Part shown: positions 15,671 through 22,894 of the stretch, piece after piece
Layout of the letters: each line of letters begins with the position of its first letter
Position numbering within the stretch: the stretch's first letter is position 1
Assembly: GCA_021828405.1 (NCBI GenBank)
Contig: JAKARZ010000014.1
Location: 1-43,318 of the forward strand
Length of the DNA stretch: 43,318 nucleotides
Source: Bacillota bacterium
Lineage (GTDB): Bacteria > Bacillota_E > Sulfobacillia > Sulfobacillales > JAIMBI01
Direction: 5' to 3'
Notes under the pieces: model-generated
What the model saw: the letters and a program-made list of their open reading frames with translations, nothing else
The model's database searches: none
Told to the model about the DNA's origin: nothing
Program-made: the position numbers and the translations under genes

Positions 15671-17050
15671 GTGGCGCTGTGCATTGTCCCAGGTTCCCAC
15701 CGCGAACGACTCGCTGACGTCGCGTTGCAGGACCACCTCTTGATTCATCGCTCTGAGACCGCAGACGTTTGGGTGAAGGCCGGCTGCGGTACTGTCGACT
15801 GGATCGATACGCCAGAATCCTTCGTGGCCGTGGAGGGGTGGGTCTGGGTGCGTTCGTCCACATCGCCTGCGGCCCGCCTCGCCCGCCATCTGGCGGAACA
15901 TGGATTCCGCGGCACACCCTACATCGCGGGGCGGTACCGGTTCGTTGTCGTGGATCGGCGACGGCACCAGATTTGGCTCGGCACCGATCCCGAGAGGCAG
16001 TGGACGTGGCATCAGTGGTCGCTTTCCGACGGTTCATTTTGGATGGGCTCGGACATCCGGCTGACGCCGGGCGGGAGAGGCGTGGAGCTTGCCAAGCCCT
16101 GGATGACCAGCTACGTCACGTCGGGAGCCCTCCCGCCCTCGGCACGAGGAGGTCCCCCCTCTGAAGTGGCGGCGGTACTGCTTGGATACGATGTCGAGGA
16201 GAAGTACCCCTTGACGCCAGCGTCGGATCACCGGAGTCCCGACCCGGCGCACAGCCGCGCTGAGACTTTCGTCGGCGAAGCGGCGCTGAGCCGCCGGATC
16301 CAATCGCTGGCCCGACTGGGTCCCTTGAACGCCTGTTTCACGGATGGCAGTCCCGTGTCGTTTCTGGCTATCGCCATGGCAGTGCGTTTGGGGTTGGGAC
16401 AGCCGATCCTCTACTACCCGAGCAGCCTATCCGCCGACTCAACGGCCCGGGTGGGCGAGCTGAGCCGCTTCTTGGCCACCAGGGCGGAGCCCCTGCCGTC
16501 CCCGAGCCTACCCTCCCTGGATATCATGCGGTCCGCGCTCTCTGCGTGGGACTATCCGTGGGCCAGCAGCTGGTCGTGGGCGGTGACCCTGATGAGCCGC
16601 CCACTCTTCGGGTGGCGCATGGCCGCCCTTTGCTCTCCGCCCTACACGTACGCCCCTCTTCCGAGTGGTGTCCTGGCTCCGTTCGGGAACGGGCCCATCC
16701 CTCGTGCGGCAGGGTTGGCCTTGCTCACGCACTGGCTTCCGTCTTCTCTGCTGCCAACGGAACCCTCCGCCCCTCCACCGGCCTGGCCGTCACCGGCGTG
16801 GAACCAAGCAGGGTGGGCCGCCGCCGCCGCAAGCAGCGCACAGTGGGCGCGCCGCTTCGATCCCATGGGCCTTGGCAACCAGGGGCTGATGCGTTGGATC
16901 CAGGACGCGGCTAGGGGGGACGGCGACGCGTCGGACAAATTGATGCGCTTGGTGGCCGTCGCCGCATGGGCCCAAACGGCGCCGAGCGAGGATAAGGGTC
17001 CTCCGCAGTTGTTTACCTACGCGTGTGACGGGCAGAACGAGAAGGATTGA
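15671..17050 (+). CDS. asparagine-synthetase-like protein with degenerate active sites
   Basis: The 459-residue product keeps the layout of glutamine-dependent asparagine synthetase. An N-terminal amidotransferase-like domain reads VAVEGWVWVRSS, then YIAGRYRFVVVDRRRHQIWL, then LSDGSFWMGSDIRL. A C-terminal synthetase-like domain begins around residue 205. Catalysis looks lost. The N-terminus is VALCIVPG with cysteine at position 4 rather than 2, and the ATP pyrophosphatase loop, normally SGGxDSS, is TDGSPVSF (about residues 223-230). It may be a pseudoenzyme or a diverged peptide-modifying enzyme related to lasso-peptide cyclases. The GTG at 15671 has GGAGGAGG upstream; the frame opens at 15614. 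A methyltransferase gene follows after 13 bases, so the two are cotranscribed. The assignment rests on pattern matching only. Confidence 0.6.
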   Translation: MALCIVPGSHRERLADVALQDHLLIHRSETADVWVKAGCGTVDWIDTPESFVAVEGWVWVRSSTSPAARLARHLAEHGFRGTPYIAGRYRFVVVDRRRHQIWLGTDPERQWTWHQWSLSDGSFWMGSDIRLTPGGRGVELAKPWMTSYVTSGALPPSARGGPPSEVAAVLLGYDVEEKYPLTPASDHRSPDPAHSRAETFVGEAALSRRIQSLARLGPLNACFTDGSPVSFLAIAMAVRLGLGQPILYYPSSLSADSTARVGELSRFLATRAEPLPSPSLPSLDIMRSALSAWDYPWASSWSWAVTLMSRPLFGWRMAALCSPPYTYAPLPSGVLAPFGNGPIPRAAGLALLTHWLPSSLLPTEPSAPPPAWPSPAWNQAGWAAAAASSAQWARRFDPMGLGNQGLMRWIQDAARGDGDASDKLMRLVAVAAWAQTAPSEDKGPPQLFTYACDGQNEKD

Positions 17051-17063
17051 GGGGGACATTGAG

Positions 17064-17966
17064 ATGGCGACTTTTTACACAGCGATTGCCGACTACGATG
17101 TGGATATTGACTATCCGAAGTACTGGCGAGGCCGGCGCTACGAACACCTGTCCGAGGTGGTGGCGCTGGAGCACTTGTTGGACGCTCACCTAGCCGACTG
17201 GACGGTCGACCTTGGGGGTGGATTCGGCCGATGGTATCCCCTGCTCCGCGAACGCTGCGATCGGGTGATGCTGGTGGACTACTCCTTGAGTCTGCTTCAG
17301 GAAGCACGACGCCAGTGGGGAGACGACCTGCCCCTCGTCCGCGCCAATCTGTACTGGCTGCCGTTTGCGCGACAAAGCTTTCGGTCAGCGCTGGTGAGCC
17401 GTGTGCTGCATCACCTGGTGGCCTACGACCGCGCGTTTGCGGAGATGTCCCGGGTCGTGTCGGGGTCCCTGGTTGTGGATATCCCCAACAAACGCCATGC
17501 GTTGGCCCGTTGGCGGGCGCGCCTCAACCCGGCGGGCCCCGATATCCAGAGCCATGCCCCCATCAATCGGTCTGTCACCGGTGACACGCATCTCAACTTT
17601 CACCCCGCCGCCGTTGTGGCGTCGTTTTCCCGACAGGGGTGGAGTTTGTCCGACGCGCGCAGTGCGTGCAGCTTCCGCGCGTTGGGCCGGGTGCCCCTTG
17701 TGCCCTCAGGCTGGTTGGCGGGGCTGGAGCGGCCGCTGCAGCGGTGGGGTGGCCGGTCGATGCTGGGGCCCAGCATCTTGACCTCGTTGCAACGCCCCCT
17801 GGAGCCAACTGCCCACGCCACCAGCCAGCCCGAAGAGCTGCTGCGCTGCCCGGCATGCCGTGGGCGATTCCTCCCCGAGACATCCCGGCTGGTGTGCCGG
17901 CGATGCGGCGCCCGCTTCCCTATCCTCGCCCATTGGTTTTGGGATCTCCGTTGGCCGCGGCCGTAA
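17064..17966 (+). CDS. SAM-dependent methyltransferase with C-terminal zinc ribbon
   Basis: A class I methyltransferase of 300 residues. Motif I is VDLGGGFGRWYP (about residues 48-59), the acidic residue binding the SAM ribose lies in VMLVDYSLSLLQEA, and the later motif is LPFARQSFRSALVSRVLHHL, as in the Methyltransf_11 family. The C-terminus carries a Trm112-like zinc ribbon with Cys262, Cys265, Cys278 and Cys281 (CPACRGRF and VCRRCGARFPI). The ATG at 17064 has GAGGGGG upstream, overlapping the stop of the asparagine-synthetase-like gene. The substrate is unknown. The close pairing with an asparagine-synthetase-like protein suggests that both act on the same molecule, possibly a peptide or glycan. 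Confidence 0.82.
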   Translation: MATFYTAIADYDVDIDYPKYWRGRRYEHLSEVVALEHLLDAHLADWTVDLGGGFGRWYPLLRERCDRVMLVDYSLSLLQEARRQWGDDLPLVRANLYWLPFARQSFRSALVSRVLHHLVAYDRAFAEMSRVVSGSLVVDIPNKRHALARWRARLNPAGPDIQSHAPINRSVTGDTHLNFHPAAVVASFSRQGWSLSDARSACSFRALGRVPLVPSGWLAGLERPLQRWGGRSMLGPSILTSLQRPLEPTAHATSQPEELLRCPACRGRFLPETSRLVCRRCGARFPILAHWFWDLRWPRP

Positions 17967-17989
17967 CGCGTCTTTAGTATGCTAGGCCC

Positions 17990-18679
17990 ATGAACGTGTT
18001 GCTCGTCGAAGACGACTTGGCCCTCGCTCGGGTGATGGGTCTTGAGTTGCACCACGCAGGGTTTGCGGTTACCGCCGTCCACGACGCCCGTTCCGCCTTG
18101 AATGGACTAGCCAGCGATGAGGGCCCGCGGCCGGACGTGGTGCTTCTGGATGTCATCCTACCGGACTTGAGTGGCATCGAGGTGTTTCGCCGCATTCGAG
18201 ACCGGTCGGACGTTCCCGTCATTATGGTCACAGCGCGCGGACAGGTGCCCGACATCGTATCGGCCCTGGATATGGGGGCGGACGATTACGTGGTCAAACC
18301 GGTCAACTATGAAGAGCTGGGTGCACGGATACGCGCCGCGGTGCGGCGCCGCACCGGGCGAATCGGGCAAGGCCGGGTGATCGATTGTGGTGACCTGTCA
18401 CTGTATCGGGACCAGCACCGGCTGGAATGCGACGGGGTCGGCATGGATCTGACTCCCCTCGAGTATCGCCTGCTTGAGCATCTGCTGCTGCACCGCAACT
18501 GGGTTCAGTCGCGGGAATCCTTGCTGGATGCTGTGTGGGGCGCCGAGTACTTCGGCAACACCAACATGGTGGAGGTCACCGTGAGCCGACTGCGGCGCCG
18601 GCTGCAGGAGCGGCGGAGCGCTGTGCAAATCGAGACCGTGCGTGGGTCCGGCTACGTGATCCGCGCACCCAGCCCATGA
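17990..18679 (+). CDS. OmpR/PhoB-family response regulator
   Basis: A 229-residue two-component response regulator. The receiver domain (residues 1-120) has the acidic pair in LLVEDD, the phosphoacceptor Asp54 in VVLLDVILPDLSG, the conserved threonine in VIMVTARG and the lysine in DDYVVKPVNYEELGARI. The C-terminal winged helix (about 130-229) contains LTPLEYRLLEHLLLHRN and VEVTVSRLRRRLQ then IETVRGSGYVIR. The ATG at 17990 has no ribosome binding site, but TATGCT ends six bases before it, so the mRNA may be leaderless. The stop overlaps the kinase start (ATGA). Its likely targets are the 11-bp phased repeats at 15594-15622 and 20059-20102. Confidence 0.95.
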   Translation: MNVLLVEDDLALARVMGLELHHAGFAVTAVHDARSALNGLASDEGPRPDVVLLDVILPDLSGIEVFRRIRDRSDVPVIMVTARGQVPDIVSALDMGADDYVVKPVNYEELGARIRAAVRRRTGRIGQGRVIDCGDLSLYRDQHRLECDGVGMDLTPLEYRLLEHLLLHRNWVQSRESLLDAVWGAEYFGNTNMVEVTVSRLRRRLQERRSAVQIETVRGSGYVIRAPSP

Positions 18680-20073
18680 GACACAGCCTAGCCACCCGCC
18701 TGATCGCCGCCTACCTGCTCACGACCATCGGTCTCGTGGCGATCCTGGGCGATGCGCTCATGACCGGCATGGCCAATTCCCTCATCCACGGGCAGGAGCA
18801 GGTAGCGTTCCGGGTGGCCTCCAGCGTGGCAGCCCTCGCCAGCCGCCACGCTGGACAGGGACAGCATCTCTCGCTCTCCGACCCGGGCATGCTGGCGCCG
18901 GCCAGCAACCCGACCACGTTCCTGCAGGTGGAGCGGGGACGTCACATCATCCAGGCGTCGCGAAACCTGGCGGGGATGGCGCTTCCCGTGCAACCGCCCC
19001 GACTGTCGCCGGTCCGCTGGGGCATCGTCCCGCTTGGGCAGGTGGCTGCTCCCCAGGTTCGCACGCCACGCGGCCCCGCCGTGGTGGCCACGGTATCCGT
19101 GCCCGGGTCGCACGGCGGGCGCGTCACGGTCGCCGTGTCGATCAACACGGCGGCCCGCGTGATCTCCGCGGTAGGCGCCGGACTTCTCCAGGTGGGCCTC
19201 GGCCTCGTGGCGCTGGCCACCCTCGTGACGTCACTCGTGACGTACGGGGGCTTGCGGCGCCTGCGCGTCCTCCGCACGGTCGTTCGCCGCATCAACGACA
19301 GCCGAGACTTGGCCCAACGGGTGGCGGTTCCCCGGATGTGGGGTGATGAAACGGTCGATCTAGCCGTGGGATTCAACCGCATGCTGGACCGGTTGCAAGA
19401 AAGTTTTCGGCGGCAGGAATTGGTGGTAGCGGAGGCATCACACCAACTGCGCAACCCTTTGGCGGTGGCCCTCGGCTACTCGGGAATGCTGACGCGTTGG
19501 GCTCAGTCCGACCCTTCCCTGGTCAGCGAAGGGGTGGCGGAAATTCACGAACAGTTGGGGAAGATGAACTCCACCCTGGATGCGGTCTTGGCGTTGGGCA
19601 GCACTGATAACAGCTCAGGACTGCGGGCGATACACGTCGACTTGGCGGAGTTCCTGGCCGAATGGCAAACGCGACACCCCAACGCGCTTGTGCAAGCCGG
19701 TGTCCCGGTGGCCGTATGGGTGGACCCCGCCTTGCTGTCTGAGATCTTGAATGTGTTGGTCGACAATGCACTCCATCACGCCATCAGTGTCCACGCCCCG
19801 GAAATCAGTTGGGAACTATCGAGCGACAGCGGTCGGGTGTTCGTCTCCGTGCGCGACTTTGGGCCAGGCATCGCCGAATCGCTGCTCCCCTGGGTGTTCC
19901 ATCCGTTCCAACGCGGAGATGAGAGCGCGGGAGCTGGCTTGGGCCTCACTCTGGCGCGGACCATCGCGGAACGGCATGGCGGACAGCTGACGGCCGTCAA
20001 CGCGCATCCCGGCGCCTGCTTCACGTTTGATGTGCCGGCCGCTGACGACCTCGCCGGATTGTCAGGCAGGTGA
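18676..20073 (+). CDS. sensor histidine kinase
   Basis: A 465-residue membrane kinase that partners the preceding response regulator; ATGA overlap couples their translation. Transmembrane helix 1 is about residues 8-30 and helix 2 about 163-190, enclosing an extracytoplasmic sensor region of about 130 residues without a recognised domain. A HAMP segment follows (VRRINDSRDLAQRVAVPRMW). The phosphoacceptor is His256 in EASHQLRNPLAVALGYSGM, the N box is NVLVDNALHHA, and the ATP lid has DFGPGI and AGAGLGLTLARTIAERHGG. The signal is unknown. The sensor region faces outside, as does the small exported peptide encoded next. Confidence 0.95.
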   Translation: MRHSLATRLIAAYLLTTIGLVAILGDALMTGMANSLIHGQEQVAFRVASSVAALASRHAGQGQHLSLSDPGMLAPASNPTTFLQVERGRHIIQASRNLAGMALPVQPPRLSPVRWGIVPLGQVAAPQVRTPRGPAVVATVSVPGSHGGRVTVAVSINTAARVISAVGAGLLQVGLGLVALATLVTSLVTYGGLRRLRVLRTVVRRINDSRDLAQRVAVPRMWGDETVDLAVGFNRMLDRLQESFRRQELVVAEASHQLRNPLAVALGYSGMLTRWAQSDPSLVSEGVAEIHEQLGKMNSTLDAVLALGSTDNSSGLRAIHVDLAEFLAEWQTRHPNALVQAGVPVAVWVDPALLSEILNVLVDNALHHAISVHAPEISWELSSDSGRVFVSVRDFGPGIAESLLPWVFHPFQRGDESAGAGLGLTLARTIAERHGGQLTAVNAHPGACFTFDVPAADDLAGLSGR

Positions 20074-20102
20074 CAGCCTTCTGCCATTCCCCTGTCAGGC
20101 AG
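20059..20102 (+). promoter_or_regulatory. Pho-box-like operator, four half-sites spaced exactly 11 bp
   Basis: TTGTCAG (20059), GTGACAG (20070), CTGCCAT (20081) and CTGTCAG (20092) start exactly 11 bases apart. The TTGTCAG and CTGTCAG units are both followed by GCAG. The pattern closely resembles the E. coli PhoB box (CTGTCAT repeated every 11 bp), and the adjacent operon encodes a PhoB-type regulator. The array overlaps the end of the kinase gene and ends 75 bp before the small peptide start. Confidence 0.6.
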
Positions 20103-20176
20103 GGCGTTCATCCTGAGTGTGGCCTTTGGCCATAGCCCTGGAGGCAGACCCCCGGGGCCAGAAAGGAGAATGCGCA

Positions 20177-20431
20177 ATGCGTTGGATCCCAAGGGCGTCC
20201 GTGCCCGCGCTGGCTGCGATCGTGGTTGGGGTCTTGGCCGCCGGCCCGGCAACAATGGCCGCATCCCACACCACCGCTCCACCATCCACCTTGGCCCGTC
20301 AATCTCAGGTCGGAGCGAATGTGCAGTCAGGGCCCAATGTCCAATCGGGGCCCAATGTCCAGACGGGCGCCCAAACCCAAGGCACCAGCCCCGACACCAC
20401 GGCGGCTTCCGGCGCTCGGTCAGGGCACTAA
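20177..20431 (+). CDS. small exported peptide with GPNVQS hexapeptide repeats
   Basis: A protein of 84 residues that I do not recognise. Residues 1-29 are a Sec-type signal peptide: basic start MRWIPR, hydrophobic core ALAAIVVGVLAAG, and a likely cleavage after ATMAA. The mature part contains four successive hexapeptides following G-[AP]-N-V-Q-[ST] (residues 46-69): GANVQS, GPNVQS, GPNVQT and a degenerate GAQTQG. The DNA shows the same 18-bp periodicity (20312-20383). The tail is Ser/Thr/Ala/Gly-rich and there is no cysteine. The ATG at 20177 has AAAGGAG eight bases upstream. With the Pho-like operator before it, it is probably a target of the two-component system. It could be a repeat-type surface peptide, a signal sensed by the kinase, or a substrate of the upstream enzymes. 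Confidence 0.6.
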   Translation: MRWIPRASVPALAAIVVGVLAAGPATMAASHTTAPPSTLARQSQVGANVQSGPNVQSGPNVQTGAQTQGTSPDTTAASGARSGH

Positions 20432-20535
20432 CAGGGACCAGCTATCCCCGCGGATGGGACGTCCGCACACACCCGCGGCGCGATTCGCCCGGTGGTCGGC
20501 ACGGTGGGGAGCGTCGTCTCCGCGCCGCGCCGGCT

Positions 20536-22620
20536 CTAAGGCGAGGACCGCTGGGCGGCTTCCAGCTCCACCCACCACGTGACCCGGGTGGGGTAGGGTG
20601 CCAGATACTGGGGGCCGTTGGCGTTCAACAGCCCCAGCACCTCCGGCAGATAGGGCGCCATCGCCTCGTGATGCTTTTCGACGATGCGGCGATACGTATC
20701 CAGGAGGCTGCCGGGATTGTCCCCGCGCGACATGGAGCCCTCGCGCAGCCGATACCGGTAGAGGGACTCCGGAATGACCACGCCGCCACAGCCCGCGAGC
20801 CATAGCCCGATGCCGGATTCCCAATCCTCCAGGCCGTACGCCAGCGTGGGATCGTTCCACCCGAACCGCAGGAACACCTCGCGCCGCACCACCATCGCCC
20901 CGGCAGGAAACGAATTATGGTACAGCAGATACGGTGAGCCGGTGGTCCAGGTTGGCCAAATCTCGCGCCGGTCACCAAAGCCCCCGATCCACGACCCCAC
21001 CATGCTCACGTTGTCGTACCCCTCCAAGAGGACCAGCGCCCGCCGGAAGTAATCCGGCTCCACCTGGTCATCCGCGTCCACAAACGCCAGGAACGTGCCG
21101 TGCGCCGCCGCCGCGCCCGCGTTGCGCGCGGCCGCCAAGCCGCCGTGGGGGCACCGCAGCACAGTCACCGTCGGATGGCGCTTGGCCAGCCGATACAGAC
21201 GGGCGACGCTCTCGGGGTCGTGGCTGGCATCGTCGACAATGAGCACCTCGTCGGGTGGCGCACTGCTCGCCAGCACACTCGTCACCGTCTCCTCCACGTA
21301 CGCTCCCAGGTTGAAGTGGGAAACGATGACGGTGAGTTTGGGCCGGTCTGGCGGCAGCGAAGGCAGGGTCGCCACCGGCCGCACGAACGGAAAGGATCGC
21401 GGCAGCGCCCTGTCGGCCACCACTTGCCTGAGCCACGCCACCTTGGCGGCCGTGACCCGTGCCGGGTCCGCCCACTGAGCCACCGTGGCGCGGGCCGCCT
21501 CGCCCATCGCCATGCGGCGCGCAGGCGATAAATCCAGCGCCATCGCGAGGCTGGCACTCAGATCGGCGGCGTCGCCGGCCCGGCAGAGGATGCCATTGTC
21601 CCCCGAGCGAATCAGCTCGCGCTGCCCCCCCGCGTCGGTCGCCACGACGACCTGCCCGCGCGCCATGGCTTCCAAAACCGTGTATGGGAAATTCTCAAAC
21701 AGCGACGGCACCACCGCCACCGGGGCGCGCCCGGCCACCTCCGCCACGGCAGAGGGCGGCAGCAGGCCGTGAAACACCAGCAGCCCGCGGTCCACGTAGG
21801 GAGCGTAGCGGGCGGCGAGATGGGCCCGCATGCTTTGTTCCTGGGGGTGGTACCACGTGTCGCCGGCCACCACGTCCAGCACCGAGGTGCAACCGCTGTC
21901 CCACAGCCGGGCCATGGCATCCAAAAGCTCCACGACTCCCTTGAGCCGCTGCAGTCGGCCGACAAAGACCACCCGGTTGGCCGCATCGGCGTGGTCCACC
22001 CGCCCGGCGGCGACCGCATCCGCGCAGGGATTGGGGATCACCACCGCCCGCTGCGGCGTGACCTCGCGGCTAACGGCATCGGCCACATATTGGCTCGGAA
22101 AGATCACGCCGTCCGCCATCGCCAGGGTGGCGCGCTCCATCTCCGCGACCCAGAAGTCGGGCAGCCGATGCACCGGGGCCGCTTCATAGGCGTCCAGCAG
22201 GAACTTGGGCGCGTGGGCAGTCACCACCAGCGGCACATCCGCAAAGATCGGATCGTGGGTGAGTCGGCGCATGGCGATGAAGTACCCCACCGCCTGAAAA
22301 TCCTGCGCCTCGATCACGTCAGGCGGCCCCACGCGACTGATTTCCTCGGCCACCGCCGCCGCGTACTGCCACGCGCGGTGCGCCACCCCCTCCAGGCGCC
22401 ACGTGGGATCCTGCGCGTAGCCGTCGCCGAACCGCACGACGGCCAAGCCTTCTCGAGGCGTGTGGCGCACCAGGCCCGTCCCTCGTACTGCTTGGTCGTA
22501 AACGAACACCTCGAGCGCGTGGCCTAAAGCCCCTAAGGCATCGGCTGTCGCCGCGCCATAGGTGGCAATGCCGCCGTCGAAGACCGGCGGAAACCCGGAT
22601 GTGGCCAGCCAAAGCTTCAT
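20536..22620 (-). CDS. two-domain glycosyltransferase, GT4 fused to GT2
   Basis: A 694-residue fusion of two glycosyltransferases. Residues 1 to about 410 are a GT4-type (GT-B fold) enzyme: an N-terminal glycine-rich SGFPPVFDGGIATYG, the nucleotide-binding VVFVGRLQRLKGV, and the C-terminal SLFENFPYTVLEAMARGQVV with its conserved Glu-x7-Glu. From about residue 424 a GT2-type (GT-A fold) enzyme starts with KLTVIVSHFNLGAYVEETV, has IVDDASHD and the metal-binding FVDADDQVEPDYF (about residue 513), and ends with GLEDWESGIGLWLAG. Such fusions build surface polysaccharides from two nucleotide sugars. The ATG at 22620 is the last of seven ATGs in a tandem repeat. Confidence 0.9.
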   Translation of the reverse strand: MKLWLATSGFPPVFDGGIATYGAATADALGALGHALEVFVYDQAVRGTGLVRHTPREGLAVVRFGDGYAQDPTWRLEGVAHRAWQYAAAVAEEISRVGPPDVIEAQDFQAVGYFIAMRRLTHDPIFADVPLVVTAHAPKFLLDAYEAAPVHRLPDFWVAEMERATLAMADGVIFPSQYVADAVSREVTPQRAVVIPNPCADAVAAGRVDHADAANRVVFVGRLQRLKGVVELLDAMARLWDSGCTSVLDVVAGDTWYHPQEQSMRAHLAARYAPYVDRGLLVFHGLLPPSAVAEVAGRAPVAVVPSLFENFPYTVLEAMARGQVVVATDAGGQRELIRSGDNGILCRAGDAADLSASLAMALDLSPARRMAMGEAARATVAQWADPARVTAAKVAWLRQVVADRALPRSFPFVRPVATLPSLPPDRPKLTVIVSHFNLGAYVEETVTSVLASSAPPDEVLIVDDASHDPESVARLYRLAKRHPTVTVLRCPHGGLAAARNAGAAAAHGTFLAFVDADDQVEPDYFRRALVLLEGYDNVSMVGSWIGGFGDRREIWPTWTTGSPYLLYHNSFPAGAMVVRREVFLRFGWNDPTLAYGLEDWESGIGLWLAGCGGVVIPESLYRYRLREGSMSRGDNPGSLLDTYRRIVEKHHEAMAPYLPEVLGLLNANGPQYLAPYPTRVTWWVELEAAQRSSP

Positions 22621-22691
22621 CGGCTCTTCATCGGCTCTTCATCGCCGCTTCATCGCCGCTTCATCGCCGCTTCATCGCCGCTTCATCGCCG
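22615..22691 (-). repeat. seven-copy 11-bp tandem repeat forming a chain of four-codon minicistrons
   Basis: On the minus strand ATGAAG occurs seven times at exactly 11-base intervals (first bases at 22686, 22675, 22664, 22653, 22642, 22631 and 22620). Spacers are CGGCG five times (once upstream of the first ATG) and AGCCG twice. Each of the six upstream ATGs opens a frame of four codons (MKRR or MKSR) whose TGA stop overlaps the next ATG as ATGA. The seventh ATG starts the glycosyltransferase. A GGGAGGG sequence lies 11 bases upstream of the first ATG. Confidence 0.85.
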
Positions 22692-22858
22692 CCGATGCCC
22701 TCCCTTGCCCGCTGCCGATGGTGGCATGGTGACATAGGGAAGGCCGCCTCACAAGCGACGGGGGCTCCGTCGCCGCGGCACAGCGCGAGGCCAGACTCGT
22801 GCCGAAGCACCGCCTGAGCCCGCTGGGAAAAAGCCGCTGCCGTTGGCCAAAGACCAAA
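22692..22858. other. short intergenic region
   Basis: This is the region between the acyl-CoA synthetase terminator and the glycosyltransferase repeat, both read on the minus strand. It should hold the glycosyltransferase promoter, but no clear -35/-10 pair was found. Confidence 0.4.
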
Positions 22859-22894
22859 GCCGCGAGGACCCTTATGGGGTCTTGGACTCGCGGC
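22859..22894 (-). terminator. intrinsic terminator of the acyl-CoA synthetase gene
   Basis: GCCGCGAG and CTCGCGGC pair as an eight-base outer stem, with an inner GACCC/GGGTC stem; the gene's TAA stop lies in the loop region. On the minus strand the hairpin is followed by the T-rich TTTGGTCTTT. Confidence 0.65.

Noticed and set aside
15671..17966. Lasso-peptide biosynthetic cluster
   Set aside because: There is an asparagine-synthetase-like gene, but no transglutaminase-like leader peptidase, recognition element, typical precursor or ABC exporter nearby, and the ATP-binding loop is degenerate.
22615..22691. CRISPR-like array
   Set aside because: The units are contiguous 11-bp repeats without spacers, and no cas genes are nearby.
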